Source of the DNA: Gillisia sp. UBA3175
GTDB lineage: Bacteria; Bacteroidota; Bacteroidia; Flavobacteriales; Flavobacteriaceae
NCBI GenBank assembly: GCA_002364325.1
Contig: DEXV01000003.1
Span: 376,703-386,162 of the forward strand
DNA length: 9,460 bases
Reading direction: 5' to 3'
Below are positions 1 through 5,322 of the stretch, piece by piece. The translations under genes and the position numbers were made by a program. Below the pieces are notes generated by a model. The model searched no databases, had not been told where the DNA came from, and worked only from the letters and a program-made list of their open reading frames with translations. How positions within the stretch are numbered: the first letter of the stretch is position 1; every line of letters starts with the position of its first letter.

Positions 1-23
1 TTAACAATTAACAATTAACAATT
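1..23. repeat. Heptamer tandem repeat TTAACAA, 3.3 copies, cut by the window edge
   Basis: Three perfect TTAACAA units (1-7, 8-14, 15-21) plus TT. The array probably continues to the left of the window. It lies 18 nt beyond the stop codon of the 56-aa minus-strand gene. TTAA is its own reverse complement and 7 is not a multiple of 3, so three units place TAA in all three frames of both strands. Its function is unknown. Confidence 0.9.
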
Positions 24-41
24 TCTAAGACTTGAATTGGG

Positions 42-212
42 TCATTTTAAATTGATGTTCTTATCCTGTTGCTCTTTCGCTTTGTTCACAATCGCTTTAA
101 GGCGTTCTTTATGAGCCTCTTTTTCCTTGCGAAGTTTATTCTTCTTTCTGTTTAAAAGCTTGGTATGTTTCGCTTTATTTTGAGTGTTCTTCTGAACTCC
201 TTTTTTGGCCAT
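42..212 (-). CDS. Small lysine-rich basic protein, 56 aa, function unknown
   Basis: The minus-strand ATG at 212-210 opens a 56-codon frame ending in TGA at 44-42. The protein begins MAKKGVQKNTQNKAKHTK. It has 17 Lys and 3 Arg against 5 acidic residues, a net charge near +15. There is no Cys, no signal peptide and no membrane segment. The second half (about residues 19-50) is rich in Lys, Glu, Ala and Leu, which suggests one charged helix. I believe similar short proteins occur across Flavobacteriia, but I could not check this. Such composition often marks RNA- or ribosome-associated proteins, which is inference only. The gene follows sbcC on the same strand, separated by 129 nt holding a heptamer array and no terminator, so read-through transcription is possible. 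A longer frame at 152-352 overlaps it in another register. That frame is mostly translated repeat and is not a gene. Confidence 0.75.
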   Translation of the reverse strand: MAKKGVQKNTQNKAKHTKLLNRKKNKLRKEKEAHKERLKAIVNKAKEQQDKNINLK

Positions 213-245
213 TTCTGCGATAGATTATAATTGCTAATTTTTTTT

Positions 246-334
246 AAACCTGAAACCTGAAACCTGAAACCTGAAACCTGAAACCTGAAACCTGAAACCT
301 GAAACCTGAAACCTGAAACCTGAAACCTGAAACC
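246..334. repeat. Heptamer tandem repeat AAACCTG, 12.7 perfect copies
   Basis: Twelve perfect AAACCTG units (246-329) are followed by a partial AAACC (330-334), 89 bp with no mismatch. The array starts 7 nt beyond the sbcC stop codon and lies between sbcC and the 56-aa gene. Copy number should be prone to replication slippage. On the plus strand TGA occurs in all three frames. On the minus strand, the direction of sbcC transcription, no frame contains a stop, and all of them read a repeating Phe-Gln-Val-Ser-Gly-Phe-Arg. The unit has no self-complementarity, so hairpins within one strand are not expected. Confidence 0.97.
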
Positions 335-341
335 ACCAATA

Positions 342-3300
342 CTATCCCACAATTTCCAAACTGCTATAACCTTGGCCGTTTCTCGTAAGTTTTATCTGGG
401 TTCCAATTCGTTCCTTTAAAGAATCTACATGGCTAATTATTCCTATTGTTTTAGAAGATTCTGCTTGCAATCGTTCTAAAGTATCCAAAGTTTGATCCAG
501 CGTTTCCGGATCTAAGGTCCCAAAACCTTCATCTATAAATAGACTATTTATTTCCACATTTTTGGAGGCGAGGTCACTTAAAGCTAAAGCGAGAGAAAGA
601 CTTAATAAAAAAGTTTCTCCGCCAGACAGTGTTTTTACGGAACGGCGTTGCCCTCCCATATGCTGGTCTATTGCCACTAATCCATCATCTTCATCTGTAG
701 CAGGCTTATCTATGAGATAGCGATCGCTTAGATCTTTTAAGCGAATGTTTGCCAAATGCAATAATTGTGATAAGGTAAGATCTTGGGCAAAATCGTTGAA
801 TTTTTTCCCTGTTGCATCCCCAATTAACTCATTTAATAAGGTCCAGCGTTTTGTTTGTTTTTCTTTTTCGGCTATCTGAAGTTTGATGCTTTCTAATTTT
901 ATTAAAGAGTCCTCATGGTTCTTTAAGATACGCTCTAGTTCTTTGCATTCATCTTGAAGCTTCTTGAGTTGCTGTTGTTTAGCATTTAATTCTAACTGAA
1001 GTTGCTCAGAAGTTTCTTCAACATCCTTCATTTTTAATAGATCCAGTTGAGCCGAGATCACTTTTAAGGTGGTAGTAACTGATGCTATTTCGGTTCTTAC
1101 GGACTCCCGTTCTGATCTAAGTGCATTGAACAATGTGTCGCTCAATAAAGCTGTTATTGCTTCGGATATTGATGAAAAAGATTGTTCCTTGATCTCTTTT
1201 AAAAGCGGTGGTTCCAATAATAAAACCCTATTTCTAAACTCGTTTCTTTTGGTCTCGGTTATTTTTAAACTTTCAGTTATATGCTCCTTATGCTGAATTA
1301 ATTGAAGCCATTTATTCTCTAATACCCTACAATCTGCATAAATATTTGTACCGGTATAAAGTTTATTTAACTGCTCTTTTAATTTGCTGCCATCATTTAA
1401 GATCACTTGCATTTCCTTGAGAATAGGGATTCCTTTCTCTATTGCTTCAAATTGCGAAAGTTCCTTTTCATAGGATTCTAAATTTCTTAACAGATCTTCC
1501 AAATGAGAGATTATTTTATCCCAATCTACTTCTTCATCTATCTTATAATTTTCAAAAGTGGAGGAGAAAACTTCCTTTTTAGACTGAATTCTTGTTTCCA
1601 ATTCATTGATCTCGATGTTTAGCGTATCAAATCTCGTTGAAGCTAGCTTTAATTCCGAATTTAAGGTGGCCAATTCCCTAGTGGAGACCATTAATTCATT
1701 TTTAGCGGAATCAATTTGCTGCTGAAGCTTATCGTCCTCCTTTGGAAGATGCTCTGCATAAGGATGATGTAATGCTCCACATAATGCACAAGGTTCATTG
1801 TCGACAAGTTTATTTCGATAATCTTCCAGTTGAGCGCGCATCAACAAATTCTCTTTTTGTAATTCTAAATTATCAAGATTTTTACTTTCAATAATTGTTC
1901 TAGAATCTAATAGCGCTATTTTGTTAGGCAAGTCTTTAGTAATAGGAAGAAGTGCGGTTTTTTCTTTAAGTTTATCAGAATGTAAGGAAAGGAATTGCTG
2001 TAACTCTAATTTGAAATTCTTAGCCTCACGGGTTTCTTCCAAATTCTTTTTTAACTGAGTTCTTTCCTTTGGAATATCTAGAAGTTGAAAATCTTTCAGC
2101 TGATATTTCAGATTTTCAATTTTAATCTTTGAATTTTGTCTTAATTCATCAAGTTTAAGAAGATCTTCTCCCGGAGAATCGGTTATGTTTATGGCAACAT
2201 CTTTCAACTCTACTCGCAGTAGTTGCTGTAAATTTTTCCATTCCGCTCCTTTTTTATTGCGCTCCTCAAGCATTACGCTCACTTGAGAACTAAATTGTTC
2301 TAAGGCAGAACTTACTTCAACAGAGGTAAGTGGCTTTTTAATAAATTCCTGAATGTTTATTAACTGATTGGAAAGATCCTCAGTATTCTTTTCTTTTTTC
2401 TGCTGCAGCAGTTCATGTTCCTTGTTTAAAGAAGTTATTTCTGCAGACCATGTTTTCCAGTTTCTTAGATCTTCTGCAACAGGAATAAGTTTTTCATGCT
2501 GAGATAATTGCAAGCCTTTAGTAGCATCAAAAGATTTTAATTTTTCTGAAGCTTGATAAAGCTTGAGCTTAGTTTTCTCCACTTCTGAAGTTTGCAAAAG
2601 AACTTCCTTTTTTAATTTTAATTGATCATCTTTGAGTTTAACTTCCGTGTGTAATGGTTCACATAAATTATTTTTCGTCTGGAATTTATCTTTATACGAT
2701 TCTTGATCTTCAACACTTAATAACTCCTCTTCTATGCGCTTAATGTTCAATAGCTGCTCTTTTATCTCCGCATTACTGGCTCTGTATTTTTCGAAGGCTT
2801 TTATCCCTAGCTTTCTGTAGATCCCGGTTCCGGTAATCTTTTCTAATAATTCTCCTCGTTCTTCCTTTTTCGCCCTAAGAAATTGTGCGAAATCTCCCTG
2901 GGCCAAAACCACAGATTTTATAAACTGATTGTAGTTAAGTCCAATTAATTCTTCATTTTTCCCGGGAACATCAGATTTTTTAAGATCTAAAATAGACCCA
3001 TTTTCAACTGAAGAAATCTCCATTTCATATTCCCGTAATTTTTCATTTCGGTTGGTAGAAATGCTCCATTGCGAGCAAAATATTCCATATTTACATAAAT
3101 AGGTAACACTCGCAAAAGCTTCTTTTTGGTTCCGGGTAAGAATGGCACCCTTATTCAGGATCTCGGCTCTTGAGATCCTACCTAATCTTGGAACTTGGTT
3201 AAATAAGGCTAAAGAAATAACATCTAATAACGTGGATTTTCCGCTTCCTGTAGGACCTGTTATTGCAAAAAGAGAACTTTCTGTAAATGGAGAATTAGTG

Positions 3301-3365
3301 AAATCTATTTTATGTGCTCCACGAAGGGAATTTATATTTTGGAATTCTATTTTTAGGATCTTCAT
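342..3365 (-). CDS. sbcC: SbcC, Rad50-like ATPase subunit of the SbcCD nuclease
   Basis: At 1007 aa this is close to the usual length of bacterial SbcC (about 1000-1050). An N-terminal half-ATPase carries Walker A GPTGSGKST at residues 37-45 and the Q-loop in SVVLAQGDF (Gln156). Long Glu/Lys/Leu-rich coiled coils run from about 180 to 510 and 540 to 870. Between them lies the zinc hook EPCALCG, with Cys526 and Cys529, which joins two complexes through one metal ion. The C-terminal half-ATPase has the signature LSGGE at 913-917, Walker B LFIDEGFGTLD with Asp945 and Glu946, and the switch His979 in ISHVDS. All ATPase elements are intact. In known systems SbcC uses ATP to gate the SbcD nuclease on DNA ends, hairpins and protein-blocked ends in the cytoplasm. 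The ATG lies 3 nt after the sbcD stop, so the two genes are co-transcribed and probably translationally coupled. The TAG stop is at 344-342. Confidence 0.97.
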   Translation of the reverse strand: MKILKIEFQNINSLRGAHKIDFTNSPFTESSLFAITGPTGSGKSTLLDVISLALFNQVPRLGRISRAEILNKGAILTRNQKEAFASVTYLCKYGIFCSQWSISTNRNEKLREYEMEISSVENGSILDLKKSDVPGKNEELIGLNYNQFIKSVVLAQGDFAQFLRAKKEERGELLEKITGTGIYRKLGIKAFEKYRASNAEIKEQLLNIKRIEEELLSVEDQESYKDKFQTKNNLCEPLHTEVKLKDDQLKLKKEVLLQTSEVEKTKLKLYQASEKLKSFDATKGLQLSQHEKLIPVAEDLRNWKTWSAEITSLNKEHELLQQKKEKNTEDLSNQLINIQEFIKKPLTSVEVSSALEQFSSQVSVMLEERNKKGAEWKNLQQLLRVELKDVAINITDSPGEDLLKLDELRQNSKIKIENLKYQLKDFQLLDIPKERTQLKKNLEETREAKNFKLELQQFLSLHSDKLKEKTALLPITKDLPNKIALLDSRTIIESKNLDNLELQKENLLMRAQLEDYRNKLVDNEPCALCGALHHPYAEHLPKEDDKLQQQIDSAKNELMVSTRELATLNSELKLASTRFDTLNIEINELETRIQSKKEVFSSTFENYKIDEEVDWDKIISHLEDLLRNLESYEKELSQFEAIEKGIPILKEMQVILNDGSKLKEQLNKLYTGTNIYADCRVLENKWLQLIQHKEHITESLKITETKRNEFRNRVLLLEPPLLKEIKEQSFSSISEAITALLSDTLFNALRSERESVRTEIASVTTTLKVISAQLDLLKMKDVEETSEQLQLELNAKQQQLKKLQDECKELERILKNHEDSLIKLESIKLQIAEKEKQTKRWTLLNELIGDATGKKFNDFAQDLTLSQLLHLANIRLKDLSDRYLIDKPATDEDDGLVAIDQHMGGQRRSVKTLSGGETFLLSLSLALALSDLASKNVEINSLFIDEGFGTLDPETLDQTLDTLERLQAESSKTIGIISHVDSLKERIGTQIKLTRNGQGYSSLEIVG

Positions 3366-3368
3366 GAC

Positions 3369-4595
3369 TTAGAGTTCGTTTGGAATTTCTTGCTGTTGTA
3401 AGTCTTCCATCAATTCATCGAAAGCTCCTAGAATTTCTTGATTTATGTCGACGTTATATTCGTGATTTGCTAATAATTCTAAAAACACTTCTCTGGGTTT
3501 AAGATCTTCTAATTGAGGGGAGCCTGCATATAATTCACTTGCACCCGAAACTTTGTTTTTGAAGTTAACTCTGCTTTTAACGATTTCAAATCCGGGCTTA
3601 TTAAAATTTTGGATCAACTTATCAAGCTCATATAGTTTTGTTGCATCATAGTGCTCTTCTATCATCTCCAATTCTATCAGATTATTCAAAATAGAATAAT
3701 CTAACAGCTCAGAAAGTTTGGTTTGAAGTTCACTCAGGTTTCCTGTTAGCTTCAGCAATTTCCTAAAAACTGGAATTGGAATACTTTGTGGGTTCCAGGA
3801 TTTTTCGGTATCTAGAAACAGAATCCTTTTTTCATCTTTACGTTCACTAAAGGAAAGTGGAATAGGGGAACCGCTATAGTATGTTGGAACAAGTGCGTTT
3901 ACTTTTTGAGGTTTATGAATATGCCCTAACGCGATATAGTTGAAGAATTCTCCAAACTGAGAAGCCTGAAATGCAGCTTGATTTCCTATCTGAATATCGC
4001 GTTCGCTTTCTGAAGTTTCAACGCCTGCAGCATAAAGGTGTCCCATTGCCAAAGCCGGAATATTTGGATATTTTGTATTACAGATTTCAGCAGCACCTAG
4101 AAAGGTGTTTTGAATACCCATTCTTATTGCTTCTAACCTATCATCATAAGTATTACCATCGGAAGCAGAACGTAGATCTGCGTCCCGTAGATAGGGGATT
4201 GCTGCCACTACTAGTTCCGTTTTACCAGATTTTCCTTTAACAGGGATAACACAGTCTTCTATATTCTTTCTTAAACTTCCAACCACGTGCATTTCTAATT
4301 CCCGAAGAATTTCTCCAGGGGCATCTAACATGGCCGGAGAATCATGATTGCCACCGGTTAAAATGATCTTACAATCTAAATTCCGCAATTTCAATAATGC
4401 TTTATAATATTGCTTTCTGGCATCCGATGAGGGATTAGCCAGATCAAAAACATCTCCAGAGATCAGGAGTAATTCTATTTTATTTTCTTGAATGCTAGTA
4501 CATAACCAGTTTATAAAAAGATCGAAATCTGGAGATAGGTCATGTTTATGCAATTTTTTACCAATATGCCAGTCGGCAGTATGAAGGATTTTCAT
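3369..4595 (-). CDS. sbcD: SbcD, Mre11-like nuclease subunit
   Basis: This 408-aa calcineurin-like phosphoesterase has every metal-binding motif of the Mre11/SbcD family. These are DxH in HTADWHIGK (Asp8, His10), GDVFD (Asp48), GGNHD (Asn83, His84), MGH (His186) and GHIH (His225, His227). The conserved YSGSPIPLSFSE capping segment follows at 240-251. In characterised homologues two manganese ions sit in this site and cut DNA hairpins and ends as an exo- and endonuclease. The C-terminal third (about 260-408) fits the region that docks on the base of the SbcC coiled coil. ATG at 4595 is the natural start, because the family always begins within a few residues of the first metal motif (MKILHTADWH). 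It is the first gene of the sbcDC transcription unit. Upstream lies the 727-bp gap; I found no convincing promoter box for this direction. Confidence 0.97.
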   Translation of the reverse strand: MKILHTADWHIGKKLHKHDLSPDFDLFINWLCTSIQENKIELLLISGDVFDLANPSSDARKQYYKALLKLRNLDCKIILTGGNHDSPAMLDAPGEILRELEMHVVGSLRKNIEDCVIPVKGKSGKTELVVAAIPYLRDADLRSASDGNTYDDRLEAIRMGIQNTFLGAAEICNTKYPNIPALAMGHLYAAGVETSESERDIQIGNQAAFQASQFGEFFNYIALGHIHKPQKVNALVPTYYSGSPIPLSFSERKDEKRILFLDTEKSWNPQSIPIPVFRKLLKLTGNLSELQTKLSELLDYSILNNLIELEMIEEHYDATKLYELDKLIQNFNKPGFEIVKSRVNFKNKVSGASELYAGSPQLEDLKPREVFLELLANHEYNVDINQEILGAFDELMEDLQQQEIPNEL

Positions 4596-4730
4596 TCAGA
4601 GATCCGTTTTGTAATGCAGAAAGAGCATTTATTTCGAATTTTGAAAATACAATTTTCTCATGCATCGCACCAATTTCAAAAGCTATTCTTTTTTAAAATT
4701 TATAAAATTAAAAAAGCTCTTTTTAAATAA

Positions 4731-4748
4731 GAATATAAAGTGGCCCAA
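4731..4748 (-). repeat. 18-bp direct repeat, copy 1 (TTGGGCYACTTTRTATTY)
   Basis: Read on the minus strand this is TTGGGCCACTTTATATTC. It matches copy 2 (5073-5090) at 15 of 18 positions, and all three differences are transitions. Similarity stops at both ends. The role is unknown; binding site, element end and chance are all possible. Confidence 0.5.
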
Positions 4749-4776
4749 GGATAAATAATTACCGAATATAATTATA

Positions 4777-5048
4777 CTTTTCTCTTTAGATGTAAGGTGA
4801 TAATTTTATTACGACCTATTGGATATGATACTTCAAAAAGAGTATTTAGTTAGAGAAAAGCTATAGAATATATAGTGAGATTTAAAAAACAATCTGGAAA
4901 AAAGAAATTCAGAAACTGAATTTTAAAATTTATCCCTTTAGGATTAGAGACGATAAATTTACCAGAATCTAAAACCCTAAGAAAATTTACCCTGCACTTA
5001 TCAGAAGATCCGAGAAACTTTGTAAAATAAGTTCTCGGGTTTTTTATT
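4777..5048 (+). ncRNA. Candidate structured small RNA ending at an intrinsic terminator
   Basis: A plus-strand terminator at 5010-5048 has no protein gene before it, so some transcript should end there. The preceding 230 nt contain several complementary arms. These are CTTTTCTCT (4777-4785) with AGAGAAAAG (4852-4860), enclosing a small hairpin ATACT/AGTAT (4828-4832, 4841-4845); AAATTCAG (4905-4912) with CTGAATTT (4916-4923) around an AAA loop; and AAATTTATC (4926-4934) with GATAAATTT (4952-4960). The 5' end is unknown; 4777 is only the first paired base. It does not match any RNA family I can recognise by eye, including 6S RNA and common riboswitches. Because the sequence is so A+T-rich, one or two such arms could arise by chance. 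The alternative is a decayed gene with a surviving terminator. Confidence 0.4.
5010..5048 (+). terminator. Rho-independent terminator upstream of serBA
   Basis: The left arm CCGAGAAACTT (5010-5020) pairs with AAGTTCTCGG (5029-5038), leaving one bulged A. The loop is TGTAAAAT and the tail is GTTTTTTATT. The opposite strand has no T-run after the hairpin, so the terminator works in the plus direction only. It lies 274 nt before the serine gene, which is too far to be a simple attenuator unless the serBA leader is unusually long. Confidence 0.8.
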
Positions 5049-5072
5049 GAATTTAATTAAATATTCAACTTT

Positions 5073-5090
5073 AAATACAAAGTAGCCCAA
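5073..5090 (-). repeat. 18-bp direct repeat, copy 2 (TTGGGCYACTTTRTATTY)
   Basis: Read on the minus strand this is TTGGGCTACTTTGTATTT. It is in the same orientation as copy 1, 342 bp away, so the two copies bracket the candidate RNA and its terminator. Confidence 0.5.
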
Positions 5091-5248
5091 TTCAGCGAAT
5101 TTGATGATAATTCAGAAATTAAATAATTGAATATTATAATTGCTAGTTAGCGAAATAATACATTTTCTTCAGAAAAAATCCCTGTAAATTATCAAATTCA
5201 TAAACATAATTAATAACTCTTTTTAATCGTTAATTTCAGCTTAATTAA

Positions 5249-5274
5249 TTGGCTTAAGTGCACTAATTACTTTG
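5249..5274 (+). promoter_or_regulatory. Weak candidate promoter for serBA
   Basis: TTACTTTG at 5267-5274 matches the Bacteroidota -7 box TAnnTTTG except at the second base. TTG at 5249-5251 could be the -33 element, but the 15-nt spacing is shorter than usual. It would give a leader of about 40 nt containing a small dyad, ACAGT (5279-5283) with ACTGT (5292-5296). No Shine-Dalgarno sequence precedes the ATG at 5323, as is normal in this phylum. Confidence 0.3.
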
Positions 5275-5322
5275 AAAAACAGTAGTTTTAAACTGTAAAA
5301 AAACCGCTTGAATATTTGATTT

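Larger units (their letters stand above)
4596..5322. other. Long divergent intergenic region between sbcD and serBA
   Basis: These 727 nt are very A+T-rich and hold no convincing protein-coding frame on either strand. Short frames such as the plus-strand one at 4542-4730 overlap sbcD and resemble nothing. Supported contents, from left to right, are: an upstream region for sbcD without a clear TAnnTTTG box; copy 1 of an 18-bp repeat at 4731-4748; complementary arms from 4777 to 4960; a plus-strand intrinsic terminator at 5010-5048; an inverted repeat TTGAAT/ATTCAA at 5047-5052 and 5063-5068; copy 2 of the 18-bp repeat at 5073-5090; and a weak promoter candidate before the serine gene. No tRNA-like or rRNA-like sequence is visible. 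Confidence 0.8.

Noticed and set aside
246..334. The heptamer array as a natural hairpin substrate of the neighbouring SbcCD
   Set aside because: CCTGAAA and its complement do not pair with themselves within one strand, so no hairpin or cruciform is expected. Slippage is possible, but no SbcCD link can be read from the sequence.
246..334. A CRISPR-like array
   Set aside because: The units are 7 bp, head to tail, with no spacers and no cas genes nearby.
152..352. 66-aa minus-strand frame reading repeated FQVSGFR
   Set aside because: It starts at TTG inside sbcC, most of it is translation of the heptamer array, and its tail overlaps the better-supported 56-aa gene in another register.
342..4595. 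sbcDC as part of an unknown defence island
   Set aside because: The neighbours are housekeeping genes, all motifs are canonical, and no defence, toxin or mobile gene is present in the window.
4542..4730. 62-aa plus-strand frame at the sbcD start
   Set aside because: It is antisense to the certain start of sbcD and has low-complexity Phe/Lys composition.
4926..4992. Three AAATTTA(T/C)C-like repeats spaced 28-29 bp as replication iterons
   Set aside because: The match is short and A+T-rich, one copy is part of a better-explained hairpin, and there is no initiator gene nearby.
5010..5048. A serine-responsive attenuator or riboswitch for serBA
   Set aside because: The terminator is 274 nt before the gene, a closer promoter candidate exists, and no alternative antiterminator pairing or known riboswitch core could be seen.
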